A DNA stretch of 64,000 bases from Phascolarctobacterium sp. (GCA_020024105.1 JAHHUH010000003.1:27947-91946); one strand, 5' to 3'. Shown: positions 1-9,233, counted from the first letter of the stretch. Notes: generated by a model not told the origin, from the letters alone. A program made the numbers and translations.

Positions 1-686
1 TACGTATTGATATGAGTGAATACATGGAGAAGCATACCGTATCCCGTTTGATTGGTGCCCCTCCGGGATATGTGGGCTATGAAGAAGGCGGCCAATTGAC
101 TGAAGCAGTACGTCGTCATCCCTATAGTGTAATTCTGTTGGACGAAATTGAAAAAGCTCATGCAGATGTCTTTAACGTACTTCTGCAGGTACTGGATGAT
201 GGTCGTCTGACTGATGGTCAGGGTCGTAGTGTAGATTTTAAGAATACCTTGATTATTATGACCAGTAACTTGGGCAGTAATGAAATTATGCGTAAACAGG
301 GCCAGGTAGACAGGGAAGAGGTACAACAGCTGCTGATGAATTTCTTCCGCCCGGAATTCTTGAACAGAATTGATGATATTGTCACCTTCAAGCCCTTGCA
401 GGAAGAACAAATTAAAGATATTGTCAAACTGGTATTGCGTGAACTGTCCGAGCGTCTGGAGAAACAGCTGGAGATGAAACTGACCGCTAGTGATGAGGCC
501 GTAGCACATTTGGCAGCCGCAGGCTTTGACCCGGCCTTTGGTGCACGTCCTTTGAAACGTCTGATTGTTCATACGGTAGAAAATATTTTGGGCAAAAAGA
601 TTGTAGCTGGAGAAATTGTTAGTGGTGATTCCGTTCAGGTAGTGCTGAATGGTGATAACATTGATGTTGTTGTTGCTGACAGATAA
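1..686 (+). CDS. clpB: ATP-dependent disaggregase ClpB, C-terminal part (cut by window start)
   Basis: The gene enters from the left edge, with codon phase starting at base 3, and about 228 codons are visible. ClpB is a cytosolic Hsp100 AAA+ chaperone that threads aggregated proteins through its ring together with DnaK. Visible here is most of the second AAA+ module: the aromatic pore loop GAPPGYVGYEEG, Walker B VILLDEIEKA, sensor 1 MTSN, the arginine-finger region FRPEFLNRIDD, and sensor 2 GARPLKR followed by the C-terminal D2-small domain. ClpC is the main alternative. The string LQVLDDGRLTDGQGR followed by TSNLGS, and the short acidic tail, resemble ClpB more. A factor-independent terminator follows 95 bases after the stop. 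Confidence 0.88.
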   Translation, partial: RIDMSEYMEKHTVSRLIGAPPGYVGYEEGGQLTEAVRRHPYSVILLDEIEKAHADVFNVLLQVLDDGRLTDGQGRSVDFKNTLIIMTSNLGSNEIMRKQGQVDREEVQQLLMNFFRPEFLNRIDDIVTFKPLQEEQIKDIVKLVLRELSERLEKQLEMKLTASDEAVAHLAAAGFDPAFGARPLKRLIVHTVENILGKKIVAGEIVSGDSVQVVLNGDNIDVVVADR

Positions 687-780
687 AATTCTATCTGTCC
701 TGCTATAGCAGAAGCTTTAGTAGAGCAGCTCCTGAGGCAGAGTATTCTGTGAAGGAACTGACAAAATATTGACGTTTTTA

Positions 781-811
781 TCCTGCTTAGTTTTCTAAGC
801 AGGATTTTTTT
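781..811 (+). terminator. Terminator after clpB
   Basis: A perfect 9-bp stem (CCTGCTTAG / CTAAGCAGG) with a TTTT loop is followed by a run of seven T. It ends clpB transcription before the decayed hydrolase gene. Confidence 0.9.
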
Positions 812-859
812 ATGCGCGTCACTAACTATTCCAATGAGTATATTGCAAGACGAGGAGTT

Positions 860-1829
860 ATGCCTATGAGACACTTACGCGCTTATTTTAATGTCCTTTT
901 TCTCCTGTGCCTGGTTATCAGCGGTAGCTGGACTGTTGCTGCTAAAACTACGAACTATAGTGATGCCGCTAGTTGGGCCTATTGGAACGAAGGACAACGG
1001 GTTGCCGACTGTTTTCTGATTTGTCCCGAGGTATATATTACGGGGACGAAGCCCGGTAATTTATCCTTGACCAATAAAACTGCTCAGGCCGCTTTCGTGG
1101 GAGCATTGAATATGGAGAGAGGAATTTACGCAGACAGCTGTACCCTGTATGCACCTTTTTACCAGCAGGCTTCTCTAGAGGTTTACCAATTATCGGAAGC
1201 GGAGCGGGTACCTTATTTAGAAAAGGCTTATAGGGATATCAAAAAGGCCTTTAAATATTATTTGCGCCATAGTGAAGGACAAAAGCCCCTGGTTTTAGCA
1301 GGCTTTTCCCAGGGGCAGACATGGCGCTACGACTTTTAAAGGAGCTGGGGAGCGATAAAGCACTTCGTGAACGGCTGGTGGCCTGTTACGCTATAGGTTG
1401 GCGGGTTACGCCGGAGGAGATAGCAGCATATCCTCATTTACACATGGCTCAGGGAGTCGATGATACGGGCGTTATCATTACCTTTACCACGGAGGCGTAG
1501 GAGGTTTCCGGTGACCTTTTCATTCCGGACAGGACCCTGTCCATCAATTCGCTGATAGTACCTATGCACCTCGTACGCTAAATTTAGGGGCCTGTTTTAC
1601 TGATTATAACGGACGGATTGTTAAAGAGATTCTTCAATTGACTGGTGCCTATCTAGAGCCGGAGCGGGGCGCACTAAAAGTGGATAGAAGTATTCGCCCT
1701 CAGGAGTATCCAGACCGGCTACCCGTTTGTGAAGAAGGAATTTTTCATAGCTATGATTACCTTTTCTTCTATCGTAATTTGCAGACTAATGTACAGCAAA
1801 GAGTGGACAGTTTTCAAAGAAAAGACTAA
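860..1829 (+). pseudogene. Decayed secreted DUF3089-family alpha/beta hydrolase
   Basis: The reading frame opens at ATG 860 (or 866, which is better spaced from GAGGAG at 852-857) and codes for a signal peptide, then YAPFYQQA and the nucleophile elbow GFSQG, both typical of DUF3089 serine hydrolases. At 1312-1315 a run of four G puts the frame out. Restoring one G gives GADMALRLLKELG and continues the family sequence to an in-frame TAG at 1498-1500. A further frame change near 1550 is needed to reach the C-terminal part, which reads YAPRTLNLGACFTDYNG and ends in TAA at 1827-1829. At least three independent lesions make this a pseudogene rather than a single sequencing error. The family is thought to be exported hydrolases of unknown substrate. 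Confidence 0.8.
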
Positions 1830-1928
1830 TAGGGAACGAATAATAGTAAATTTTTTGTTAAATTCTATTAATGTTAGCTATGTACCGAACAATAAAAAAT
1901 AAAAACTGTTAAAAAGTTCACAATTTAT

Positions 1929-1957
1929 TTGACACGGATAAAACCTGTTGGTACAAT
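1929..1957 (+). promoter_or_regulatory. Promoter of the purine operon
   Basis: TTGACA (1929-1934), a 17-base spacer and TACAAT (1952-1957) form a near-perfect housekeeping promoter. Transcription would start near 1964, giving a leader of about 120 bases before purE. Confidence 0.8.
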
Positions 1958-1991
1958 TATGTTGTATAGATTAGTTTGTTGAGATTTGTGG

Positions 1992-2055
1992 AAACCCGAG
2001 TACTCTTTTTGTTTAAGCTTCAATAGTTAGCAATTGGCTTGGGTTTTATTTTTTT
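1992..2055 (+). promoter_or_regulatory. Possible attenuator hairpin in the purE leader
   Basis: AAACCCGAG (1992-2000) can pair with CTTGGGTTT (2038-2046) with one G-U pair, and the second arm runs into a T-rich tract to 2055. This looks like an intrinsic terminator placed between the promoter and purE, so the operon may be attenuated. I could not match the leader to a known purine, ZTP or PRPP riboswitch. Confidence 0.4.
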
Positions 2056-2085
2056 CAAGAAAACACAATGAGCGGAGGTTTAAAA

Positions 2086-2580
2086 ATGAAAGTAGCAATT
2101 ATTATGGGCAGTAATTCCGATTGGCCTGTTTTGGAAGTGGCAGAAAAAACTTTGGTTAACTTTGGTGTAGAGGTAGAAGTTGTAGTAGCTTCTGCTCATC
2201 GTACTCCTGACCTGGTACATGAATTTGCTGCCGGTGCACGTGATCGTGGTGTTGAAGTAATTATTGCAGCTGCTGGCGCTGCTGCTCACCTGGGTGGTGT
2301 TATTGCTGCCTATACTACTGTACCTGTAATTGGTATTCCTATTAATGCTACCGTATTGAATGGTATGGATGCTCTGTTAAGCTTTGTACAAATGCCCTCC
2401 GGTATTCCTGTAGCAACCATGGCTATTAATGGTGCGAAGAATGCGGCTCTTTTTGCAGTACAGATTCTTTCTACTAAGTACCCTGAACTGGTAGAGAAAT
2501 TAGCTGCTGACCGTGTAAAAATGCAGGCAGAAGTAAAAGCTAAGGGTGAAAAACTGGCTGCTTTGCGCCAGGGTAAATAA
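2086..2580 (+). CDS. purE: N5-carboxyaminoimidazole ribonucleotide mutase PurE
   Basis: PurE moves the carboxyl group of N5-CAIR to carbon 4 to give CAIR in purine synthesis. The 164-residue product has the class I hallmarks: MGSNSDW near the N-terminus, the SAHRTP active-site motif and a VPVIGIPI core. The usual AAHLPG loop reads AAHLGG here, a small departure. ATG 2086 is preferred over an in-frame ATG at 2068 because GGAGG (2073-2077) lies 8 bases before it. It is the first gene of the pur operon. The partner carboxylase PurK, and purB, C, S, Q and L, are not in the window. Confidence 0.95.
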   Translation: MKVAIIMGSNSDWPVLEVAEKTLVNFGVEVEVVVASAHRTPDLVHEFAAGARDRGVEVIIAAAGAAAHLGGVIAAYTTVPVIGIPINATVLNGMDALLSFVQMPSGIPVATMAINGAKNAALFAVQILSTKYPELVEKLAADRVKMQAEVKAKGEKLAALRQGK

Positions 2581-2638
2581 ACTTACTGGTTATCCACAAG
2601 ATTCCGTATAAAATGTAATTTGAGAAGGAGATTTTAGC

Positions 2639-4060
2639 GTGGACAAATTTTATGATGATGATAAGCTGCATGAGGAGTGTGGCGTCTTTGGTATTTTCAG
2701 TCGTAACGAGGATGTTGCCCTAAATACCTATTGGGGTTTATTCGCCCTGCAGCACCGTGGTCAGGAAAGCAGTGGTATTGCTGTAACCGATGGTAAGCAT
2801 ATGCAGATTAAAAAGGGCATGGGCCTGGTAACTGATGTTTTCAAGGATGGCGTCGGCGGCTTAGAGGGCCATATCGCTATCGGCCATGTGCGTTATTCTA
2901 CTACCGGCTCCAATATGGCCTTCAATACTCAACCATTGAAGGTATATTTTGATGGTGGCGATTTAGCTCTGAGCCATAACGGCTGTGTAACTAATGCCGG
3001 TCAGCTGCGTAAAAAGCTACAGGCTGATGGTGTCATCTTCCAGACTACTGTAGATACTGAAGTACTTTTGAGCCTGCTGGCTCGTAGCCGTAAAGCTACC
3101 GTAGAAGAACGTTTTGCTGAGGCTCTGAATCAGATTAAGGGTGCTTTTGCTATCGTCATCATGACCAATGATAAGATTATTGCCGCTCGTGATCCCTATG
3201 GCTTCCGTCCGCTCTGCTTAGGTAAGCTGGAGAACGGCGGCTGGTGCGTTGCATCCGAATCCTGTGCCTTCGATTTAGTTGGTGCAGAACTGGTTCGCGA
3301 TGTAAAACCCGGTGAATTGGTAATTATAGACAGTGATGCTTCCGAACCTCGTAGCATGATTTGGGCTGAGAACTTACCGGAAAAAACAGCTCACTGTATT
3401 TTTGAATATGTATATTTTGCTCGTAATGATAGCCGCATTGACGAACAGGACGTATACACTGCCCGCATTCAGATGGGCCGTGAATTAGCTAAGGAAACAA
3501 AGGACGTACAGGCGGATGTAGTTATTTCTGCTCCTGACTCCGGTACTCCGGCAGCTATCGGCTATTCCTTGGAATCAGGCATTCCCTTTATGGAAGGTCT
3601 GACAAAGAACCGTTACGTAGGCCGTACTTTTATTCAGCCTACCCAGCAGCAGCGTTTAAATGCTGTACGTCTGAAATTAAATCCTGTACGCAGTGTTGTA
3701 GCTGGTAAGTCTGTCGTAATCGTGGATGACTCCATTGTTCGTGGCACTACCAGTGGTAAGGTTATTAAATTATTGAAGGATGCAGGCGCTAAGGCTGTTC
3801 ATGTCTGCATTTCTTCTCCCCCGGTAACCGATTCCTGCTACTATGGTATTGATACCTCTGAACGCAAGGAATTGATTGCTGCCCGTTGCACTAACGAAGA
3901 AATTTGTCGCTATATCGGCGCTGATAGCTTGCATTATATTTCCATGGATGGCATGAAACGCGCGATTAATGCAATTGATCCCGAAGGCTTATGCTGTGCA
4001 TGCTTTAATGCAGATTATCCCGATAATGCAGACAGAGTAGTAAGAAAAGAACCAAAATAA
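2639..4060 (+). CDS. purF: Amidophosphoribosyltransferase PurF
   Basis: PurF makes phosphoribosylamine from PRPP and glutamine, the committed step of purine synthesis. The 473-residue protein starts with GTG after AAGGAG at 2625-2630. Cys14 in HEECGVFGI would become the N-terminal nucleophile after removal of a 13-residue propeptide. The glutaminase domain is followed by a phosphoribosyltransferase domain with the PRPP loop VVIVDDSIVRGTT. Cysteines in the C-terminal half (HCIFEYVYFAR, GLCCACF) match the iron-sulfur type of PurF known from Bacillus subtilis, so an oxygen-labile 4Fe-4S cluster is likely. Confidence 0.97.
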   Translation: MDKFYDDDKLHEECGVFGIFSRNEDVALNTYWGLFALQHRGQESSGIAVTDGKHMQIKKGMGLVTDVFKDGVGGLEGHIAIGHVRYSTTGSNMAFNTQPLKVYFDGGDLALSHNGCVTNAGQLRKKLQADGVIFQTTVDTEVLLSLLARSRKATVEERFAEALNQIKGAFAIVIMTNDKIIAARDPYGFRPLCLGKLENGGWCVASESCAFDLVGAELVRDVKPGELVIIDSDASEPRSMIWAENLPEKTAHCIFEYVYFARNDSRIDEQDVYTARIQMGRELAKETKDVQADVVISAPDSGTPAAIGYSLESGIPFMEGLTKNRYVGRTFIQPTQQQRLNAVRLKLNPVRSVVAGKSVVIVDDSIVRGTTSGKVIKLLKDAGAKAVHVCISSPPVTDSCYYGIDTSERKELIAARCTNEEICRYIGADSLHYISMDGMKRAINAIDPEGLCCACFNADYPDNADRVVRKEPK

Positions 4061-4083
4061 TAAACAAAAAATAGGAGGCAGAG

Positions 4084-5145
4084 ATGAGCGAGGAAAAGAA
4101 ACAACTTACTTATGCTGATGCCGGTGTTGATATTGACGCTGGTAACAAGGCTGTAGAATTGATGAAGGATAGCGTACGCGCTACCTATCGTCCTGAGGTT
4201 ATGGGTGACCTGGGCGGCTTTGGCGGTTTATTTGCCCTTAATTCCGGCAAATATAAGGAGCCTATTTTAGTATCCGGCACTGATGGTGTTGGTACTAAGC
4301 TGAAATTGGCTTTTATGGCTGACAAGCATGATACTATTGGTCAGGATGCTGTAGCAATGTGTGTAAATGACATTTTGGTACAGGGTGCAGAACCTTTGTT
4401 CTTCCTGGACTATATTGCCGTAGATAAGGTTGACTCACAAAAGGTTGCTAATATCGTAAAGGGTGTAGCTGGTGCCTGCAAGGAATCCGGTTGTGCCTTG
4501 ATTGGCGGCGAAACTGCTGAAATGGCAGGCTTCTATGCTAAGGGTGAATACGATATTGCTGGTTTCTGTGTTGGTGTCGTAGATAAAAGCAAAATGATTA
4601 CCGGTGAAAAAGTACAACCTGGTGACGTACTTTTGGGCTTGCCCTCCAGTGGTGTACATTCTAATGGTTTTTCTCTGGTAAGAAAAATCTGCTTTGAAGC
4701 TATGGGCTATACCATGGATACTGAAATTCCAGAATTTGGTTGTACCTTGGGTGAGAAGTTGTTGACTCCGACTCGTCTTTATCCTAAATCCTGCCTGCCC
4801 CTAATTGAAAAATTTGATATTCACGGCATGGTACATATTACTGGTGGCGGCTTCTATGAAAATATTCCTCGTATTTTACCGGATAACTGCGATGCAGAGG
4901 TTCATGCAGATGCTTGGGAAATGCCCATTGTCTTCAAAAAATTACAGGAATGGGGCAATGTGCCCTGGCATGAAATGTATCGTACCTTTAACATGGGTGT
5001 AGGTATGGTACTGGTTGTTGCTGCTGAAGAAGCTGATGCTGTTCGTGCTCACTTACATGCTGCAGGTGAAGAATTCTACGAATTGGGCAAGGTTATTCCT
5101 GGTAAGAAGGAAACCGTCATGAAAGGCGGAGTTTTTGGTGCATAA
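4084..5145 (+). CDS. purM: Phosphoribosylformylglycinamidine cyclo-ligase PurM
   Basis: PurM closes the imidazole ring (FGAM to AIR) using ATP. The 353-residue product begins with YADAGVDIDAGN and carries the PurM/AIRS motifs VSGTDGVGTKL, GGETAEMAGFY and HITGGGFYENIPR. Length is normal for the family. AGGAGG sits 5 bases before the start. The end overlaps purN by 8 bases, so the two are probably translationally coupled. Confidence 0.97.
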   Translation: MSEEKKQLTYADAGVDIDAGNKAVELMKDSVRATYRPEVMGDLGGFGGLFALNSGKYKEPILVSGTDGVGTKLKLAFMADKHDTIGQDAVAMCVNDILVQGAEPLFFLDYIAVDKVDSQKVANIVKGVAGACKESGCALIGGETAEMAGFYAKGEYDIAGFCVGVVDKSKMITGEKVQPGDVLLGLPSSGVHSNGFSLVRKICFEAMGYTMDTEIPEFGCTLGEKLLTPTRLYPKSCLPLIEKFDIHGMVHITGGGFYENIPRILPDNCDAEVHADAWEMPIVFKKLQEWGNVPWHEMYRTFNMGVGMVLVVAAEEADAVRAHLHAAGEEFYELGKVIPGKKETVMKGGVFGA

Positions 5146-5743
5146 GGTAGGCGTATTAGTAAGTGGCCGTGGTAGTAATCTCCAGGCTATTTTAGACAGA
5201 ATTGCTGACGGCTATCTGCCCTTGGAGGTAGCTGTCGTTATTAGTGATAAAGCAAATGCCTTGGCTCTGGAGCGTGCAGCGAAGGTTGGCATTCCTACCG
5301 TCGTTGTGGCACGTAAGGAGTGTGCTAGTAAGGATGAGTTTGAAGCTAAGATTAATGTAGCTTTAGTAGAGGCTGGTTGTGAATTAGTTGTTTTGGCAGG
5401 CTTTATGCGTATTTTAAGCGGTAGCTTTGTTAATCAATGGCAACAGAAGATTATTAATATCCATCCGGCTCTACTGCCCAGTTTTCCTGGCTTGGATGCC
5501 CAGGGACAGGCTGTCAATTATGGTGTTAAGTTTAGCGGCTGTACTGTGCATTTTGTAGATGAAGGCACTGATAGTGGTCCGATTATTTTACAAAAGGTTG
5601 TTCCCGTACTGGATGATGATACTGAAGAAACTCTGGCTGCCCGTATTTTGGAACAGGAGCATAAGGCTATGCCCGAAGCATTAAAGCTGTGGGCTGAAGG
5701 CAAGCTGGAAATTTTTGGCCGTCATGTTAGGGTTTTGGCGTAA
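5138..5743 (+). CDS. purN: Phosphoribosylglycinamide formyltransferase PurN
   Basis: PurN transfers a formyl group from 10-formyl-THF to GAR. The product (about 201 residues) shows the GRGSN phosphate-binding start, the catalytic stretch IINIHPALLPSFPG and HFVDEGTDSGPII. I chose GTG 5138 (GGAG at 5128-5131); a TTG one codon upstream is also possible. The folate-dependent enzyme, rather than formate-using PurT, ties the pathway to one-carbon metabolism. Confidence 0.95.
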   Translation: MHKVGVLVSGRGSNLQAILDRIADGYLPLEVAVVISDKANALALERAAKVGIPTVVVARKECASKDEFEAKINVALVEAGCELVVLAGFMRILSGSFVNQWQQKIINIHPALLPSFPGLDAQGQAVNYGVKFSGCTVHFVDEGTDSGPIILQKVVPVLDDDTEETLAARILEQEHKAMPEALKLWAEGKLEIFGRHVRVLA

Positions 5744-5757
5744 GGAAGAGGTAAAAG

Positions 5758-6351
5758 ATGAAAATTAAAAGAGCGTTGTTAAGTGTTTCTGATAAAACCG
5801 GTATTGTAGAGTTAGCTCGTTTCTTAAGTGAAAATGGCGTAGAAATTATTTCTACTGGTGGTACTATGAAGGCTATTAAGGATGCAGGTATTCCTGTAAC
5901 CTATGTTAGTGATGTAACCGGTTTTCCGGAAATTATGGATGGCCGTGTAAAAACCTTGAATCCTAAGATTCATGGTGCTATTTTGGCTGTTCGTAGTAAT
6001 CCTGAGCATATGGCTGCTTTGAAGGAACATGATATTACCCCTATCGACTTGGTAGTAGTAAATCTGTATCCTTTCCGTGAAACCGTAGCTAAACCTGGTG
6101 TAACCGAGGCAGAGGCTATCGAAAATATTGATATTGGTGGTCCGGCTATGGTACGTGCATCCGCTAAGAATTTCAAGGATGTCGTTATCGTAACCTATCC
6201 TAGCCGTTACGAAGGCTTGATGGCTATGCTGAAAGAAACCGGTGATGTTGATGCTCATACCAGAAAAGAACTGGCTTTGGAAGCATTTACTCATACTGCG
6301 GGATATGATGCTATGATCAGCGAATATTTGAAAAAGACCTTGGCTGAATAA
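5758..6351 (+). CDS. Stand-alone IMP cyclohydrolase (N-terminal half of PurH only)
   Basis: The 197-residue product matches the N-terminal MGS-like IMP cyclohydrolase domain of bifunctional PurH: ALLSVSDKTGIVELA, the ISTGGT loop, VKTLNPKIHGAIL and DLVVVNLYPF. It closes FAICAR to IMP. It stops at TAA after KKTLAE, exactly where bifunctional PurH (about 510 residues) would enter the AICAR transformylase domain. The next gene, purD, starts 13 bases later, so nothing is left of a second domain. The domain is intact and well spaced in the operon, so this is a genuine short form rather than a broken gene. The transformylase must be encoded elsewhere. Confidence 0.92.
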   Translation: MKIKRALLSVSDKTGIVELARFLSENGVEIISTGGTMKAIKDAGIPVTYVSDVTGFPEIMDGRVKTLNPKIHGAILAVRSNPEHMAALKEHDITPIDLVVVNLYPFRETVAKPGVTEAEAIENIDIGGPAMVRASAKNFKDVVIVTYPSRYEGLMAMLKETGDVDAHTRKELALEAFTHTAGYDAMISEYLKKTLAE

Positions 6352-6364
6352 GAAAGGTGAAGTT

Positions 6365-7642
6365 ATGAGAATTTTACTTATTGGCGGCGGCGGTAGAGAG
6401 CATGCTTTGGCTTGGAAATTAGCGCAAAGTGAGCAGGTTACCGAAATTTTTGTCGCACCTGGTAATCCTGGTATTGCAGAACTTCCTAAATGTGCATGTG
6501 TTACTTTAGATTTGAATGATTTAGATAAGGTTGCCGACTATGCTGAGGCAAACAGCATTGATTTGACTGTTGTTGGCCCTGAGGCTACCTTGGTAGCTGG
6601 TATTGCCGATGTTTTCAAGGGTCGTGGCCTGCCTGTTTTTGGCCCTTCCAAAGCGGCTGCCCAATTAGAGGGCTCCAAGGCCTTTTCTAAAAATTTGATG
6701 GCAAAATATGCTATTCCCACTGCCTTCTTTAAGATTTGTGAGGATATTGAAACCGCTAAAGCCTATGTAGAAGAAAAGGGGGCACCCATCGTAGTTAAGG
6801 CGGACGGTCTGGCTGCAGGCAAGGGTGTAGTAGTAGCTATGACTAAGGCCGAGGCCTTAGCTGCCATTGATGATATGATGGCCGACCATAAATTTGGTAA
6901 TGCCGGTGCTCGTGTGGTACTGGAAGAGTTTATGGAGGGAGAAGAGGCTTCTTTGTTGGCGTTTACCGATGGCAAGACTGTGGTGCCCATGATTGCGGCA
7001 CAGGATCATAAACGCGTATATGATGGAGATGAAGGCCCCAATACCGGTGGTATGGGTACCTATGCTCCTGCTCCTGTTATGACCGATGTTTTGCGTCTGA
7101 AGGCTACTGAAACTATTTTGAAGCCTGTTGTTGAGGCTATGGCCGCCGAGGGTACTCCTTATCAGGGCTGCCTTTATGCAGGTCTGATGATTAAGGGTGA
7201 CAGCATCAAGGTTGTAGAATTTAACTGCCGCTTTGGTGATCCTGAAACCCAGGTCATTCTGCCACTTTTGGAAGGCGATTTAGCAGAGATTATGTTGGCC
7301 TGCGCTACCGGTACTTTGGCTGATGTCAACGTATCCTGGTCCAATAAGGCTGCTGTTTGTGTAGTTATGGCTTCTGGTGGCTATCCTGTCAGCTATGAAA
7401 ATGGTAAGGAAATTACCGGTCTGGATGCGGCTGCTGCGGACAAGGATACCGTAGTTTTCCATGCAGGTACTAAGGCTGTTGACGGTAAGGTTGTTACTGC
7501 TGGTGGTCGTGTGCTGGGCGTTACTGCCTGTGATGAAAATATCCGTGCTGCAAGGGATCGTGCCTATGCTGCTGTAGAAAAAATTCATTTTGATGATAAT
7601 TTTTACAGAAAAGATATTGCATGGAGAGCCTTAAAGAGATAA
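6365..7642 (+). CDS. purD: Phosphoribosylamine-glycine ligase PurD
   Basis: PurD joins glycine to phosphoribosylamine with ATP. The 425-residue ATP-grasp protein starts MRILLIGGGGREHALAWK and contains PIVVKADGLAAGKGVVVA, GDEGPNTGGMGTYAPAP and FNCRFGDPETQ, all expected. AGGTGA precedes the ATG. It ends the core pur cluster; IMP dehydrogenase follows 52 bases later without a visible terminator. Confidence 0.97.
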   Translation: MRILLIGGGGREHALAWKLAQSEQVTEIFVAPGNPGIAELPKCACVTLDLNDLDKVADYAEANSIDLTVVGPEATLVAGIADVFKGRGLPVFGPSKAAAQLEGSKAFSKNLMAKYAIPTAFFKICEDIETAKAYVEEKGAPIVVKADGLAAGKGVVVAMTKAEALAAIDDMMADHKFGNAGARVVLEEFMEGEEASLLAFTDGKTVVPMIAAQDHKRVYDGDEGPNTGGMGTYAPAPVMTDVLRLKATETILKPVVEAMAAEGTPYQGCLYAGLMIKGDSIKVVEFNCRFGDPETQVILPLLEGDLAEIMLACATGTLADVNVSWSNKAAVCVVMASGGYPVSYENGKEITGLDAAAADKDTVVFHAGTKAVDGKVVTAGGRVLGVTACDENIRAARDRAYAAVEKIHFDDNFYRKDIAWRALKR

Positions 7643-7694
7643 AATAGATAAAATATCTAAAATATAAAATTTGAAGAAAAGGAAGTAGAAAACG

Positions 7695-9206
7695 ATGGCT
7701 TATTATTATGACGAGCCGGCACATACTTTTAGTGAGTATCTTTTGGTGCCCGGTTATTCCTCTGAAAAATGTATTCCCACTAATGTTGACTTGCGTACCC
7801 CGTTGGTAAAATTCAAAAAAGGTGAAGAATCTGCAATCACCATGAACATCCCCATGGTTTCCGCAATCATGCAAGCTGTATCTGGTGAAAAACTGGCTAT
7901 TGCTCTTTCTAAAGAAGGTGGCGTATCCTTCATCTATGGTTCTCAATCCATCGAAGACGAAGCAGCAATGGTTGCTCGTGTAAAAAGTCATCGCGCAGGC
8001 TTCGTAGTAAGCGATTCCAATATTCGTCCGGATAGCACTTTAGCTGATATCCTGGCTCTGAAAGAACGTACTGGTCACTCCACCGTTGCAGTTACCTCCG
8101 ATGGTACTGTTAATGGCAAATTGGTAGGCATTGTAACCAGCCGTGACTATCGCCCCAGCCGTATGAGCAGAGATACTAAAGTTTGCGAATTCATGACTCC
8201 GATTGATAAAATGATCGTAGCTCCTAAAGAAACTACACTGCAGGAAGCTAACAATATCATTTGGGAAAACAAGTTGAACACTCTGCCCATCATTGATGAA
8301 GAAGGCCGTCTGCTCTACATGGTATTCCGTAAAGACTATGCAACCCATAAGGAATATCCTTTGGAATTGCTGGATGATAAAAAACGTCACATCGTAGGTG
8401 CTGGTATTAATACCCGTGATTATGCTGAACGTGTTCCTGCTCTGATTGATGCAGGTGCTGACGTAATCTGCATTGACTCCTCCGAGGGCTACAGCGCTTG
8501 GCAAAAATTGACTTTGGACTGGATTCGTGAGCATTATGGTGATAGTGTTAAGGTTGGTGCTGGTAACGTTGTTGATGCTGAAGGCTTCCGCTTCCTGGCT
8601 GAAGCAGGTGCTGATTTTATTAAAGTTGGTATTGGCGGTGGTTCTATCTGCATTACCCGTGAACAAAAAGGTATCGGTCGTGGTCAGGCAACTGCTTTGA
8701 TTGAAGTTGCTAAAGCTCGTGACGAATATTTTGAAGAAACCGGTATCTATGTACCTATCTGCTCCGATGGTGGTATCGTATATGACTACCATATGACCTT
8801 GGCTTTGGCTATGGGTGCTGATTTCATGATGTTGGGTCGTTATTTTGCCCGCTTCGATGAAAGCCCCTCTAACAAGGTTAATATCAATGGTAGCTACATG
8901 AAAGAGTATTGGGGTGAAGGTTCTGCACGTGCTCGTAACTGGCAACGTTATGACATGGGTGGTGCTTCCAAGCTTTCTTTCGAAGAAGGCGTTGACTCCT
9001 ATGTTCCTTATGCAGGTTCTTTGAAAGATAACGTTAACTTGACCTTGAGCAAAGTTCGTTCTACCATGTGCAACTGCGGTGCTTTGAACATCACTGAATT
9101 AAAGGAAAAAGCTAAGTTGACTTTGGTATCCGCAACCTCTTTGGTTGAAGGCGGTGCGCATGACGTTCTGCTGAAAGACAATGTAACCAGCAACTATCCG
9201 AAATAA
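7695..9206 (+). CDS. guaB: IMP dehydrogenase
   Basis: IMP dehydrogenase oxidises IMP to XMP with NAD, the first step toward GMP. The 503-residue protein has a TIM barrel interrupted by a CBS pair (about residues 115-235, including VGIVTSRDY and LPIIDEEGRL). The catalytic loop reads GIGGGSICITREQKGIGRG, with the nucleophilic Cys in GGSIC where most bacteria have GPGSIC. The catalytic flap is present as ARARNWQRY. It belongs to the divergent, slightly longer IMPDH branch seen in many clostridia. The gene is rich in preferred codons, which suggests high expression. Its place behind purD joins IMP synthesis with GMP formation. Confidence 0.93.
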   Translation: MAYYYDEPAHTFSEYLLVPGYSSEKCIPTNVDLRTPLVKFKKGEESAITMNIPMVSAIMQAVSGEKLAIALSKEGGVSFIYGSQSIEDEAAMVARVKSHRAGFVVSDSNIRPDSTLADILALKERTGHSTVAVTSDGTVNGKLVGIVTSRDYRPSRMSRDTKVCEFMTPIDKMIVAPKETTLQEANNIIWENKLNTLPIIDEEGRLLYMVFRKDYATHKEYPLELLDDKKRHIVGAGINTRDYAERVPALIDAGADVICIDSSEGYSAWQKLTLDWIREHYGDSVKVGAGNVVDAEGFRFLAEAGADFIKVGIGGGSICITREQKGIGRGQATALIEVAKARDEYFEETGIYVPICSDGGIVYDYHMTLALAMGADFMMLGRYFARFDESPSNKVNINGSYMKEYWGEGSARARNWQRYDMGGASKLSFEEGVDSYVPYAGSLKDNVNLTLSKVRSTMCNCGALNITELKEKAKLTLVSATSLVEGGAHDVLLKDNVTSNYPK

Positions 9207-9233
9207 TAGCTGTCGGTTTATGAAATAGTTCTT

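Noticed and set aside
1965..2085. purE leader as a ZTP or purine riboswitch
   Set aside because: The conserved ZTP tail (CCGxCTGGGCA) and the purine-riboswitch core are absent, although a real ZTP element elsewhere in the window shows what it should look like.
8040..8945. Long minus-strand open frame (about 300 codons) inside guaB
   Set aside because: It is the antisense shadow of a well-matched IMP dehydrogenase with strongly biased codons; no ribosome site or family features.
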